Below the pieces are notes generated by a model. It had not been told where the DNA came from and ran no database searches. It saw only the letters and a program-made list of their open reading frames with translations. Below, piece by piece: positions 12,891-25,649 of a stretch of 64,000 nucleotides of DNA. Every line of letters starts with the position of its first letter. Positions within the stretch are counted from its first letter, which is position 1. The stretch is taken from NCBI GenBank assembly GCA_019722365.1, contig JADFUC010000516.1:1-64000 (forward strand), given 5' to 3'. This stretch comes from Lithospermum erythrorhizon. Lineage: Eukaryota; Streptophyta; Magnoliopsida; Boraginales; Boraginaceae. The translations under genes and the position numbers were made by a program.

Positions 12891-14606
12891 CGGCAGGTGA
12901 TGGCTTCAGTAGCCAGTTGCTGGAATTCGGAATTCTAAGCTGCTAGAATTATTAGTTATGGTCATACGAAAATATAGTACAAACAATTCACATATGGTAT
13001 GAATAATATATGTAAACGAATTTGTAATGGAAGAAGAATTTTTATTATTTATATATGGTATGAGTTCGGCTTCATTTGAGCTTGACTTGTCTAGATTTGA
13101 TTGGGAGGAAGCTACTGTGCAGGCTGGATATGTGTCACAGTGCTTGATGGTGAGACTTAGTGCGGACTTGGATATGGTCAGAGAGCAGGGAAGCATAGCA
13201 GTATGTTTCCGTGTTGGGCGTATAGAGTTGATCTTGGGTCTTGGACTTGATCTCCGGTCTATTTCGAGACTTGATAGGACTTACTCTGAGGCTCTGCGGT
13301 GTGAGGCTTGGTTTCTTTAATCTTTGCCAAGTGGGACTTCTATACGGAGGCGGGATTTAAGGGATATGACCCGAGGGTGTGGTTAATATATTTGGGTAAG
13401 CTACTTGCCTCTGTTGGGACTTGAGTGAGATTTGGTCTCATTGGGATTTGGTGAGCTTTGAAGCGGCGTCGCTTGGCTTATCTCTGGCCCGGCGCCTTGG
13501 CAGAGCATTCTTGTAGAGTAATGAGGGTGTGACTTGATTTAAGCTTTGAAGCGGCGTCGCTTCACAAGCAGCCCTCTGGCTGACATAGTAGGCATTCTTT
13601 GTAGTGATGATCGGTATGTAGGTGGAGTGTTCCAACCTTGTTTGATAATCTTGTCGATTTAGACATGGGCCATAGCGCCGTGTTTCTGCACGGAATCAGT
13701 TATAGGGAATTTGACGTTCGGTATGTTCTTTATATACGGAACTTGATGAATCGAACTTTAAATTTTTGGTGTTAAATGCGAATTTTGAATAGTGAGGGGT
13801 TATTTAGCTTCTGCTTGAATATTAGTTCTTGAAATCGTCGATTCTCATAGATTTTGCTTGAACTTGAAGAATTATTGCGTTGTCTGATAATTCTTGATTT
13901 CAATCTATTTTGGCTACACAGGAGATTTTTGACCACCAAATGGTGTTTCTTGGTGAATTAAAAGATTTAAGCTTAGAGAAATTTCGGAGATGGTTAACTT
14001 GTATTTTCGAATTATTTTTTGTTTATTTTTCTAATGTGAATTTGTTATCTATTTTAAAAAATATAGGGAGGTATTTATAGGCTTACGGACTTTAAATACT
14101 TGCTTACGATTAGTTGGTTTATTTTCGGGTGAATCATAATCTTAACCGTTGAATTTTGAGCGAGATACGAGCCGTCGAGATATTTAAGAAGAATTGCTTT
14201 GCCTCCAAGAAATGATATAGGGCGCCTTTTTATGTAAAAAGAATGTTCCAGATTCTTTTTCTCGGTCAAACACATTTTTATGTTGACCCCGAACTTCTTG
14301 GATTCTTTATTTTGAACAGCTCTTTCGGCGTCCCGTTTTGAGCCACAACGGCTTGAGAACTTCAATTTTTAGGCCATATGGTGATTTTTAATTGAATAAA
14401 ATTGGGGATTTTTAGCCCCGAATCCTAAATTTAATGAACATTTAATTCAGAGATATTTTCTCAGAAATCCATGTTCGAACGAGAATTTTACATTAAATTT
14501 AGGGTTCGATCGAGAACACAGCCACTCAGCATTTTTTTAGTAAATTAATTTGATTAATATATTTTAATCATTTTAGTTATTTTTAATAAATTTGCACTGT
14601 CTACAG
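12890..14606 (-). repeat. Gypsy (Tat-like) LTR B, related to but diverged from LTRs A and C
   Basis: It shares with LTRs A and C the gacttgatctt-rich left half, an accgttga block, ggcgcct followed by ggtcaaa and gttgacc, and a right terminus cactgtctaca. On the minus strand it would begin TGTAGACAGTG and has a good TATA box (CTATAAATACC, about 14063-14078), fixing its orientation. It could be the 3' LTR of the PMD-carrying gypsy element, but the sequence to its right is not a polypurine tract and it differs much from LTR C, so a separate insertion is equally possible. Confidence 0.55.
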
Positions 14607-15170
14607 AATTAGTTTGACAAAATTGTTTGATAATAAATTTTAAATAAATTTGATTGATTAATTATGAATAAGTGAGATTACATGTAAACTAAGTAAATAA
14701 ATTTGATTGATTAATAATGTCTTAAATTCTTGTACCCTAGGCGAACTATCGATCTTCTTTTAATTTATCCCCTAATACTTTTATTTTATCAATTTGCTCA
14801 TTAATACTTTGATTTTGTCAATTTGCCATCTCAAAACGCTTTTCTCTTTAAAATAACTAGGATTTTAGAATAAGACACTTATTATCTATAGTCAAGATTT
14901 TAATTAGATTTTATTTTATCAAACTTCTTTATATATACAAATTAGAAATTTAAAATTAAATTAAACATACCAATTTAATGTATAACATTTGCCCCAACAT
15001 GAATTCACATAAGGCAAACATTTTCTTGTCCAATATCTTATTCTTTTATTTTTTATAAATCATTTAAACATTTTAGATTACAAAAGATGATCAATATCAT
15101 TGTCAAGAATGATATGTTTCACATGAATAATGTTCCTGCTATGTGTAGTAATTTCTAAAAAAGTGAACTA
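14607..15170. other. AT-rich spacer with short direct repeats
   Basis: No gene seen. A direct repeat of about 21 bp (aaataaatttgattgattaa) occurs at about 14643 and 14696. A second short motif, ttgtcaatttg/ttatcaatttg, recurs at about 14788 and 14815. Confidence 0.5.
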
Positions 15171-15171
15171 C

Positions 15172-15540
15172 TAAAACAAGCGACGGTTCTCGATCAGTAT
15201 TGATCGATACTCCCGATTAGGGACAATAAAGTAAAATGCGTAAAAGTAAAGAACACACAAAATGGTAACCCAGTTCGGTATAACCTAAGTCTGGGGGGCA
15301 GCTTGCCCAAGGAGAACTTCCACTATCAACTTGAAGTAATTACAAGTAGGGCCGCAAATGCTCGCGTTCATGACACCACTAGCAACCTTGATATAGTGCA
15401 AGTCTAGGATCCACCTAACTTCTTTTCTCCACCCCAGTCGGCGCTCACGGGCGTTCGGCGTACACAAAATCAATGAGGCTCTCAAGGATTGTCACAACAA
15501 AAGAGTTACAACAATCGTACATTAGTTTAGAAGACTGATT
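15172..15540. repeat. Copia-LTR-like repeat fragment
   Basis: The segment at 15262-15345 carries ggtaacccagttcggt and gtctggggggcagc followed by ccaaggag and ccactatcaa. These phrases are typical of LTRs of plant Ty1/copia elements. No paired LTR, PBS or PPT was found nearby. Recognition is from memory of the motif, not from an alignment. Confidence 0.4.
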
Positions 15541-16149
15541 CTTCTAAACACAAGCAAACGACCTCTGATAAAGCAGCTGTTTTGATCTTCAATTTGCAAC
15601 AATGCTTTGCAATAAAGTATGTTCGGTCATCTTCACTTCTTGAAATTGACTCCAATATATAGTGTAGGTCTTCTAGGGTTTCGATCTCAATTATGGAAAG
15701 GTGTTTGATAGAGATCCGCCACCTTCCATAAGTAAACGAGTCATGCGAACTCCAAACAACACCTTTTAGCTTCAACTACTTGAATAACAAGCAATATCTT
15801 CTCAAGATCTTCGATAGTTATCAAATCTTCTACACACGGAAATAATCATCAAGGCCCATTAGCAAGTGACACATCCGAACCCTACATAGTTTTAACACTT
15901 GATCGAGCACAATCCACGCGCGGCATTGTCCATCCAATAGTCAAAACTGGTCATAGAAAAACTTCATCCAACCACGCATTAACAATTTCGTTCCAGCCAA
16001 AATGTTTTAGTTAACCTTGCACGTCCAAAATGTTTAATCACGTAATCCGTCTAGCCATATCCAAATTTCTCCTTAAAATAGTGCTTTTCTTTTTTAAATT
16101 TTTCAACGAAACCTTGAGTCACGTTATACCATGTGCTAAACTAGTGCGG

Positions 16150-16640
16150 TAAGATCGGGTAATTCGACACCGCTCGTTACCCGACTCAAAAATCGGCTCG
16201 ATAACCCCACTTTCGAAAGGTTAACGAGTGGAGTCGAGTAATTTTTAATGAAATAGATTAGCCAGTGACCGATACCCTTTCGGCATTTTACTGAATAAAA
16301 AATAAAATAAAATATTATATATTATAAAATAAATTACTAATTTGAAATACAAAAAAATTATTAAAATATTGTATAAAATACAACTTTTTTAAAATATTAT
16401 ATATTGCATTGTATAAAATAAAATACTACTTTCTTAAAATACAAAAAAAATTGCTCAAATTTCTAAATAGTATGGATAACCGGCGCCAGCACAAAAATTC
16501 GGCTCGATAACCCGCTCGAAGGTTAACCGAGTGGAACTCGACTAATTTTTTTATTCGTTACTCGAAAGTACCGGGTAATTACCACCTTTCGGTAAAAAAA
16601 CATCCGGCGAATAATCAGTACCGGCTCGTACTGGGCACGA
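16150..16640. repeat. Non-autonomous DNA-transposon-like repeat with 60-bp direct repeats
   Basis: Two copies of about 60 bp starting aaaaatcggctcgataaccc (about 16189) and aaaaattcggctcgataacc (about 16494) flank about 250 bp of AT-only DNA, and the outer parts carry cgggtaatt motifs at about 16158 and 16569. Such cggctcgataaccc-rich sequence resembles plant hAT-type non-autonomous elements. No terminal inverted repeat or 8-bp target duplication could be fixed. Confidence 0.35.
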
Positions 16641-17072
16641 TGCTGCGGAGTTGGTCCGCTTGGCCTCCTTCATTGTCTTGTTTTTCTTTGTTTGAGGCTG
16701 AGTTAGTAGGACATTGGAACTACATCTTTTGTTTATTATTGGTGATAACATCGGCTGCAAGCGATGCATTCATCCACAAGGCACTGTCTCCTAGAGTTGA
16801 TCCATTGCCTTAACTCGCATGCTATCTTTTTTGTTGGTGTATTCTGGCTTTCTGACCTCTTAGTGGGATTGGCGCCCTATCTCTTCTGGATGTGGGGTTG
16901 TCCGCCTCTTTTGGGTATGTAGTCCCCTTTTCCCGTTCTTGTAGAGTGTTAGGTTGTAGTCCTTGTATTCTGTTTTGATGTCTTGTGTTCTTTTGACTTC
17001 TTAATTTTACGTGTTCAGCATCGGGTGATGGGGTTTTAACCGGCGGGGGGAGCACTTTGACCGCCCGCGTTC

Positions 17073-19500
17073 ATGAGCATGAGGAAGATGAAGACACTTT
17101 TTAATTTACTTGGCGCCTCACCTACTGCGAGGGGTTCTTTGCCCTCCCAGAAGCTCTTAGTAAGCGAGGATGTCGGGGTCATTCAAGGGATGAACCTCCG
17201 AAGATCTACCCCGCGTCTTGTGGGAAGATATACTTGTTGGCCGTTGAAGTACATTCGAGTATACTCGGGTTACGGGGAATGAAATTTGAAGACTTTAGAA
17301 TTAGCTAGCATATATGAGATAGTGCGTGCTTCCTTGTTTACTTATGAATATTCTGATAGTCTAATGAAAGCCTTTGTGGAGTCTTTGGACTCGAATCCCT
17401 TTAATACCATACATTTGCCTCATGGCGAGGTTTCTATTTCATTATGGGATTTGTATAAGCTCGGTGGTCTTCCAGTAGCTGGTTACTTGATGGATGAGGT
17501 TGTCCGCCGGTGAGTGTCTATCTTAGTCTTTTGGTAAAATGATCCCATCACGAGTCGTGCCGTTTTCTCCTCTATGCTTATCGTTCTCTGGCGTCTTCTT
17601 CTTGTTGTTCAGTTTGTCAGTAGTGGATTAGTTTTTGAGTCACGTGCCTTAGGGGTTATCACGGGGCCTTTATTTGCCAAAGTAACCCGGTAGCCCTTCT
17701 TCTTTGCACACGCTACCCCATTGGACCTATCCATGGGTCACGTAGTGTTAGGAGCCTCCGAGTGTTTAAACTTTTGGATCCACTTCCCTCTTTGGTGAAA
17801 GAGGTATACTCTGTTGCTTCTTGTCTTGTTGTTGTTGGCTTTATGCGTTTGTCCTTCCTACAGATGTTTACGCTGACATCCGTCCCAGCGTATTCAAGAT
17901 GGCTAGCTGCATGGCTTCTGGGAAGATAGTGACTTTAGCTATTCCCGTTCTTGCGACATACACACCAACTTTGCTCGCATTGCCCGTCTATCACCATGAT
18001 TCCGGCTATTTCTTCCGTATTCCACTTATCTTCTTGGGTGGATAGGTTCTTATCTGCAACCTTATCTTGTCCCGGTGAGGCATCGTCTGATCCATACATG
18101 GTGAGGTATAGTGGTATAGACCGATGTATGTTCTTTTTGTTATCGGAGGCTTATCGATACTTGGATGACGTACTCCTCTTGGAGCTAACTTTCGCGCCGT
18201 GTCCGACTCCTCAGTTGGTTATATATTATTAGCTAGATTCCGTGGAAGACATGGCCTTTTTCTTGAGTCTTCGTACCAACATGTTTGGATATAGAGAGGA
18301 TGCCCCTCACTTTGCCGGCGAGGCTGACCGCGTTTGTCCAAGCGGTTAGGTTTTATATCACATTATCCTTGGATTGAGTCAGGTCACAAAACGATGTCAC
18401 TTGCCGAAGGTTTGAGAGTGCGGAAGTCTGTATTGCCACCGGGTTGGGGCGAGTGTAACGTTCAGTGCTGCTAAATCCATGAAAATTGCAGAGGTTATTC
18501 AGATTGGCTAGATGGTATATTATCCTTTGAGAGTATTAGATCTACTCCTTTGGGACCGGGTAAAGGCAAGAGTGTGCCTAGACTTCCGAGCCCTCCAGTT
18601 CCTTTGTTGTCGAAGCCTTTGAAGAAGCGTTCCCTTCCTGAGGATGATTCGGTGGATAGAGATCCCAAGCATGCGAAGTGGGGTAGCACTAGGAGACCCG
18701 AGGTCACATTGTCGTATGCTGGCGCCGTGCTCTGTCGCGTCTACTAAGGATATTAAGATGATGGTTATCTTTGTCCGCTCGCTTCGCTTTCTTCGGTATA
18801 TTATCTTCTTATTCACCACTTAACTTTCTTTTGCGGCTCTTAGGGTGTACCCTCAACGGAGGACGAGGCTCATGTTGAGGGTGTGGATATTGAGGAGCCT
18901 TCGGATTGTATGGTCACAAAGGTAGGCGTGTTCGAGGCCACTGCTTTGTAACTCATTTACTGGTGACCCCGGCTTATCAAATCCATCTTCTGAGATAGCT
19001 GGAAAGTCGCTTGGGCTGAGTTATGTTCTCTTGTAGAGGACAGATCATATCAGTCACTTCGGCGGAGGAGAAAGGCATTATGGCTTTTCGGACTCTCAGG
19101 TTGATAGGCTGATTTGTCAAATCAGGATGAGGAGTTGACATCGTAATACTCCCCGAGGCTGTCGTATCGGGGATGCTTAGGGCATTGTCCCCACGAGGTT
19201 CATGATAGAACTGTATCTTCGGATAGCTTTAGCGGAATCATCTTCTAAGTTGCCGAGGCAGGCCGGAGGCCATTAGTGTTCGTGTCGCCTGAGGTAGTTT
19301 GAGGAGAGGGCTGCCTACTTGATACAGGAGCTGACCGAGTTGGACATATATGTAGAGGACTTGCGATGCCAGGTGACCCGTTCGAGTCTGTGATCACCGA
19401 TGCGGAGGCGGGCTTGACCCGAGTTGCGGTGAACCCGGCACAGAAGTGTCGAGAAGGGTTGGGAGGAATTAGGTATGGGCCGGTAGGCATAGAACTTAGG
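17073..19500 (+). pseudogene. Plant mobile domain (PMD, aminotransferase-like) pseudogene, antisense within gypsy element
   Basis: Frame pieces on the plus strand match the PMD family (PF10536). At 17286-17513 a block of 75 residues has FxxSLxxxF, then FNTIHLPHGEVSISLWDL and LGGLPVAGYLMDEV, the core PMD signature. At 17821-18045 comes FVLP...IRPSVFKMASCMASG then LAIPVLATY, with SWVDRF and MVRYSG in a shifted frame at 17951-18232. A proline/basic linker with LLSKPLKKRSLP at 18590-18650 could be a nuclear localisation remnant. The region to 19500 probably held the usual C-terminal coiled coil. Frameshifts separate all blocks, so it is not functional. PMD proteins of the host (MAIN, MAIL1) act in meristem and silencing; the retrotransposon-borne copies have no established role. 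Confidence 0.75.
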
Positions 19501-20034
19501 AGGTCTTTGTAGTAATAGAGGGACTCCTTTTAGTTTACTTCTTTTATGCACTTCCATGTTTATTTTGTTGATTTCTTTATTTATAGCAGACTCGCCTTTG
19601 TTGAGACACAGTTTTGGTCTTGATTATTTATTGTTCTTGTTTTCTTCTCCTTGTATGTATGCTTTATTCATTGACGTTGTCTTTGATCATCATATCCCTG
19701 ACTCCTAAGGTGGGGTTTTCCAATGCACCATGATATGATCAACGTGTCAGCGTGAACCCTTTCTCTCTTACACGAGAACAACATAGAGTATGTTTTAAGG
19801 TTATAAGCGAACTTGTGGTACGTCGGTACATACGTACCCATAGAGATCAAGTCAAACGTAGTTCAAGGGGTTTGATCTTTTAACCTCATATCAAGGAGGG
19901 TAATTGGGTAGTTTATACTCATACTTAGGAGTTCTCTATGTAATTAAAACCCATACCCGAGAGGGTTAGACAATTTATACTCGTGTTCAGGAGTTCTATA
20001 GGTAATTTAACCTCCTATCCTCTTATCCGGGAGG

Positions 20035-20438
20035 TTGGTGGGTTGTTTCTCCTCGTGCTTAGGAGGTCTCTATGCTTGTTTATTGATGGTAACGCCTTGG
20101 GGGTCAACCATATCGGGGTCGCCTCTCGTTTCTTCTTCTCTCGAGGTATTTAGTGCGTTGTTGTGTGATGACATCCATTCTGCGCTGCTGAAAAGCGGAT
20201 GGCTCGGGCGGACCCAGTACGAGGTCCTGCCCGATGAACGGTGCCATTTATCCATTTGTTGAGCTCGATAGAGTAGCCGTTGCGTTGTAACTCTTTTGAG
20301 TTTCATTCGATTAAATTGTCCTTTGCTTTTCTGTGACTTGGTGTTGATTTTACCGTGGTTGCATCTTTTGTGCTTGGGATCGTAGCCAACTTTGACTAGG
20401 AAGTCGCCATGCTTAGGATTAAATCGTTCCATACTCAA
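20035..20438 (-). pseudogene. Gypsy polyprotein continuation (post-protease linker), left of copia-2
   Basis: The open minus-strand stretch 20070-20438 reads ERFNPKHGDFLVKVGYD and later KINTKSQKSKGQ. This corresponds to the plant gypsy segment GFDPNAYKLLAKAGYD that lies after the protease and before RT. It directly continues the frame content of 29080-29489 on the other side of copia-2, showing that copia-2 inserted here. RT motifs were searched for to the left and not found. Confidence 0.65.
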
Positions 20439-21368
20439 TGTTGGAAAATTACGCCAACTTGTTCATAAAAATAGACAAAATGCAACCAAGATTGAATAAA
20501 TGTATATAAGCGAATTACAATAAAATAAATATATATCGTATATGTATGGAGCAGTACTATCATAGCGGAAGATCACGACTTAAGCTTTAAAGCCTCCTTT
20601 GAATTCCTAGCAATGAGCATCGAAAAGACAATGCCTCCAGTTAGTCCACACCAAGAGCGGTTGAATCTCGCGATTGGATTTGCTAGAATTGTACGAGCAA
20701 TTGGACAACAAAATGAGTCAAAAACTTGACTCAAAATGCTAGAGAGGGAGAAGGAGGGGCGGCGGCTTTCTCTTGGGAAAAGGATGAAATGAAAACTTAG
20801 ATTTTTCATTTCATCTTTTTCCTTATATAGTCCTTTTAGTTTCGGCCAAATAGCTTGACTCGTTTGATAAATAGCTAACTCGTTAAGCCGTTAACTAACT
20901 TATTACTAAGCAGTAACTAACTAACAAGTTCTTAGTTGAGCCGCCGTTAAACCGTCAATTGAAATAGCGATTTATTGATTTGGTTTTGTCAATTATTATT
21001 TTGCATTATCAATGTAAAACTCTGGTCAGAATATAGTTGATTTCAATCAACTCTCAATTTAACAACTCCAATTTAATTCCATACATGGAATATAACTCGT
21101 CGTTGTATGTATTGTGACATGAGCCCAAATAATATTCTTGGTATAATAATATAATTGACCATTATGATTATTATATGATTGTAAAACAGGATCTAACTTG
21201 TCTGGCATAACCCCTCATATTATCGTGAGTTCCATTTAGTAATTGACAATTCTCATTGTTGAATACTTAGTTTGAAGTAATCTCGTTTAACTATGACTAG
21301 TAAATGAATTGTTACAATTGTCCTTGACGGGCGTAATTATAGAAATCAAAATACTCTAATTTCCAACA
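20439..21368 (-). repeat. copia-2 3' LTR
   Basis: It starts TGTTGGAAAATTA and ends TTTCCAACA, so the tips form the inverted TGTTGG/CCAACA pair typical of copia LTRs. A TATA-like ttatata motif near 20823 reads on the minus strand. It aligns by eye along its whole length with 28148-29079. Confidence 0.85.
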
Positions 21369-21380
21369 CTCCCACTTGCC
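21369..21380 (-). other. copia-2 polypurine tract
   Basis: On the minus strand the bases next to the LTR read GGCAAGTGGGAG, the usual copia plus-strand priming tract, immediately adjacent to the 3' LTR. Confidence 0.75.
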
Positions 21381-22199
21381 ATGGGCGGTGCTTTATTCTT
21401 TATCCACGATCTCTAGTCAGGTGTCGCTATTGACTTTCTTTCTTTGGAGTTGAATTGAATCAGTCTTATGGCCTCCATGTAAGCAATCGGTCCCAAAACT
21501 AGTTGAGAGGCTGAGATCAACCTTGTATATCAGGATGGATAAATCCCTTATAATATATCAACACCTATTATTATACTCCTCGTCTGCCCAACATATGCGT
21601 TATAATTCCCACTTAAGAGACGTTTGACATAGTTATCTGCGAGTCTAAGAATTGTTAAACTTAACAGTTCTAAGCAAACATCATAGGACACAGATATACA
21701 TATCTTCTATGATTTTGCAGCGGTCAATCCAGCTCCTCAGTTATGCAAACTGATAGCCCATAAGATTGATCAGACTTACAAGCTCTCATGATCCAATAAA
21801 ATTGATCATAAATCAATCGCTATCTTTGAATTAAATCAAATGCTAGTTGCCCAGAAGCCATCGACATCGACTGAGGAAATGGCTTCTCCATGTTCCTAGA
21901 CTGAAGGGTGTGAAAGCTTACATGTTTTCTCTAGAAACTACAGACTTGCCTTGAGATTTATTATTTTGACCAACTGTGAAATAATAAATGACTATACGAA
22001 TGAATTATGCATTCATATAATGAAGTTGACAATTAGATTGTAAACAAGAATTACTTTGTTCAATCAATTACTCAACTTATTCTAGAAAGTAAATGAACTT
22101 GCTCCCACCGAAAATTGCATCGTTCAGTTTCTTCTTCAATCTCATGAAATCAAACCTTGATTTAATCACAGAAGAATATATCAACTCCGAGATGATTGC

Positions 22200-22721
22200 T
22201 CAAGTCCACACGTGGAATCTTTAAGCTTGCATTAAACTCTTAGGTCTTTTAAGACATGTAAAGTTGGAAGGGTAATGATCACAATCATATCATAACCCAG
22301 AATACTACTTGCAAGTAGACTTTACATCCATCTGCTCGGTCTCTCAACCATGAAATCAGCGATGGCTAAGACTATCCTGATATAGTCACACATAGCTATG
22401 TGCAAAAATGGGTTTTGAGCCTTTTGCCCATGGCTTGCTTTAGTGAACATTACCATACGGGTCGGTTTACTCTTCAAATGCCCACAAGTTAAGTGTAACA
22501 AGGACAAAACCGTTTAGTATTTCGGCTATCTCAGTTTTGTGGCGGTTAGCCCTTCTCGAGTTACTATCGAGGCCGGGTTCTGGCTTGCCAACTAAAAAGT
22601 GTGTTAAGCATCCCATCTTATTAAATGCATATTCTTTAATAACATTATCACGATACAAGTTAGAGGCCAATGTTATATCTGATTCAACTTCTTTAGTTTC
22701 TCTTGGTATACTAGACTTCAA
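22200..22721 (-). pseudogene. copia-2 reverse transcriptase remnant
   Basis: Minus-strand text contains TKASHGQKAQNPF and DYIRIVLAIADFMVE, corresponding to the RT segment KGYxQKxGxDYxETFSP and KSIRILLAIAAYYDYE. Bases 22225-22290 resemble 1200-1270 of copia-1 (a ttttaagacatgtaaag block in both). Stops occur throughout. The stretch 22721-24600 to the right should hold integrase and protease but is too decayed to name. Confidence 0.55.
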
Positions 22722-24228
22722 CCCATTAATGAGTTACTTGGCTAATAGTGTTCCGCATGGGACAATGTCCATAACATGTCGACATTCGATCTAGAGTAAA
22801 GATCAATAGGTAATCCATTCCAAAAGAACTAAATTTACCTTTATTCTCTTAATGTTACTACAAAGCGTATTTCAGATTATTGCAAATACCTTTAGTAGTA
22901 AAACTCCAGAATTCATATTATAGAAATGGAGTATTTATGTCATGGTGGAGTGATGTACAACAGCATGATCTTGACATGGCATCTGATGAATCTAATGCTT
23001 ATGTCCGATCCTCTCGATCACGGGTCCTTAATTTTAGGAACGGACCTCTAATAGAGTTGTCTTATCAACAAAGAATATGTCTATCATAGAATTTAATCTA
23101 TCACATATTTTGTCGCCTCGAGCTTCATGACTGTTATAGCTTAACAAGGAAATGTCATTTAAGCTTATATTTCGTGACTAATATAAGCGTATGTCGCATA
23201 TATGTAGTGGGCTTATATGGATGTACAAGAATCCAATTCGGTAACATACCTTTCAAGGTTGTCTGAAGATTCCTTTAGTACTCAAACATATGCAAAATAT
23301 TTATGTGTAGTTGTGCTCCTTTAACCTTTGAGAAACTCGAGGTCATCTTATTTCTTGACCCTTCGATTTCAAGAAAAATATCAAGATGAAGATTTTAACT
23401 CCATTATCACTACATCTGAGAGTTTGCGGCGGATCTCTTTCGTAATATAATCGTTTTCTTCTTGTTCTCGTTTGAGATGTGAACTTCCAACAACAATGTC
23501 AAGTATAAATAATCAGCGATCATTGCCAAGGAGGAACATTCTTTGAGATCATTCAACTGACACATGTTGCAACACGTGGGTAATAAGGAAAAATAATAAA
23601 TAGCCATGTGCATAGTAAATTAATAAATACATTCAACTTGGTCGAAACAAAATGTTTGATTCATTTATGACTATATGTTTATTTAATAGAATTACATTTC
23701 TTACTTACGATGAATAAACATCTAGAAAGGTAAATAAGTGAGTTATATACTCGACTTATATTCGATTCTATTTCACTCGGATGACCTTAAGTCTCATCCT
23801 TTAGATATCCTTATTCATAACTTATCGTGTCTCCTTGCATTAGGCGTTAACAATGCATCAGAATTGTCACACAACATTCCTGATATAACTGGAGGTTCTA
23901 ACCTTTGGATTAGTGTCTCTGAGGAGCGCTACTTGAATGCATTCAACTCATATATTTAATTCACTCTTTTATACTTCATAATGAAGATACTATATATATA
24001 CAATAAATTATAATTCCTATAGTAGATGAAATAAACACCAGGCGCCTTCCAGTTAAGTACATGATGACATAATCTACGACATTTGACCCGGTCCCAAATT
24101 ATGTCTACTTCGGTGACATAACATTAAGCACACATGCAGTCGAGGCGTTTCCAAAGTTTATTTATCACACATAACTTCTTGAGTTATCTCGCGATTGAGT
24201 ATGAATAAATTTAAAATATAGAGTGCAA

Positions 24229-24288
24229 CAACTTTCAATATGTGAATTTGTTTCATGCCAACTTTCAATATGTGAATTTGTTTCATTC
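24229..24288 (+). repeat. 30-bp tandem duplication
   Basis: Two adjacent copies starting caactttcaatatgtgaatt, at 24229-24258 and 24259-24288, differ only at the last bases (catgc versus cattc). It lies within copia-2. Confidence 0.9.
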
Positions 24289-25649
24289 ATTGTGTTTTCA
24301 ACTATATTAAACCACATGATCCTTTACTTTATATCATTTCCGACTAGTTACATATTTAAGGTAGAATGAAAATTACGTTGGTATAAAAATTAAAAGATTT
24401 CATCCATTGTATTTTAACTTCATTAAACACAATTCTTTACTTACGTATGTTAGCAAGTACGCCTTTAAGATTAGAATGATGTCTCATTCTTTGAATTATA
24501 TATGTCGATGATACTTAATTCAGAACTTGATATTATTTATGGTCCTTCCCATTACTCTTATCAATTAAATTGCTCATTCAATGACTTATATCCTTGACTA
24601 ACTCTTATGAGCATACAAACTAAACCAAGATTAACGAACCTCCCACTAAGTCTAGTAAGAGTTGACTCCGTTCATCTTCTTGAAGATTGAACTTCGAGGT
24701 GCTTGTTAAAGTCGTTGCCATAAGTATCGCTCAGTGTTATTTAAAATATGTATATGTTCAAAGAAAGCAGTTTGAAGTTTCAACCATTCATGCATGATTT
24801 AAGCGTATTGCTCTTTATAATGTAGTCACCTATCATTACGTAGAGCACAATTATCTTCCCCATTGTGTCTTGTATCGACCCATTTCGCATACTTATTTCG
24901 TAATGATGATAAAAATCATATTGAGTCAGCGATTAATCTAAGACAACGCGGTTTAACCATAATGATAGTCCTGACAACAAATCATTTGAGATATGAGGTT
25001 TTATCAAACCTCTCTCTTTCTATTTCTCAAGTGTTATTAAATATCCTTCTTTCGGTACTGTTGTTGAAATGATAGACTTAATGTTAACTTGGCTATAAAC
25101 TTTATCGCTTCAACTTTACAAGTTGTGTGCAAATTATAAACAATATTGCTTATGCAGTTATGCAAACCATAAACATGTTTCATAATTCATGAACAAAGTC
25201 CATCTTGTTGGTGAAACTAAATACCAATGACATGTCTTGAAATGTAGATCTGCTTGACGGTGAGGTCGTCGATAATGTTCTCATTTAGTTATAAACGAGA
25301 TTAGATCAATTATTTAAGACTTGTATGGTGGCTAAGAGACAATATGACATATTTTATCTTCATATCATCATCGCTTTAATTGAGATCAAAAATCAATTAT
25401 CTCTCGATTATATCACGTGGCGTTGTTTACTTGAACTGAGTTGATTCGACTTGTCCACGTAGTTAAATCAAGTATCGAATAATCGTGGTATTTATTGCTT
25501 GTCTTTTATTAGCACGTAACCATATTCAATGGCTTAAGAAGGGAAAAATGCGTTTAGCATTTATAACATTATATTACCACAAGTTTATGGATTTCTCCTT
25601 AACTTGTCTTATTTCACATAATAAAGTCATGTTTTAATTTGCCCAATTA

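Noticed and set aside
12906..13320. Overlapping open frames of 96-97 codons on both strands
   Set aside because: They lie in gypsy LTR B, and the peptides are low-complexity shadows of LTR sequence.
14607..14640. PPT next to LTR B that would make it the 3' LTR of the PMD element
   Set aside because: The bases right of LTR B are not pyrimidine-rich on the plus strand, so no PPT is supported.
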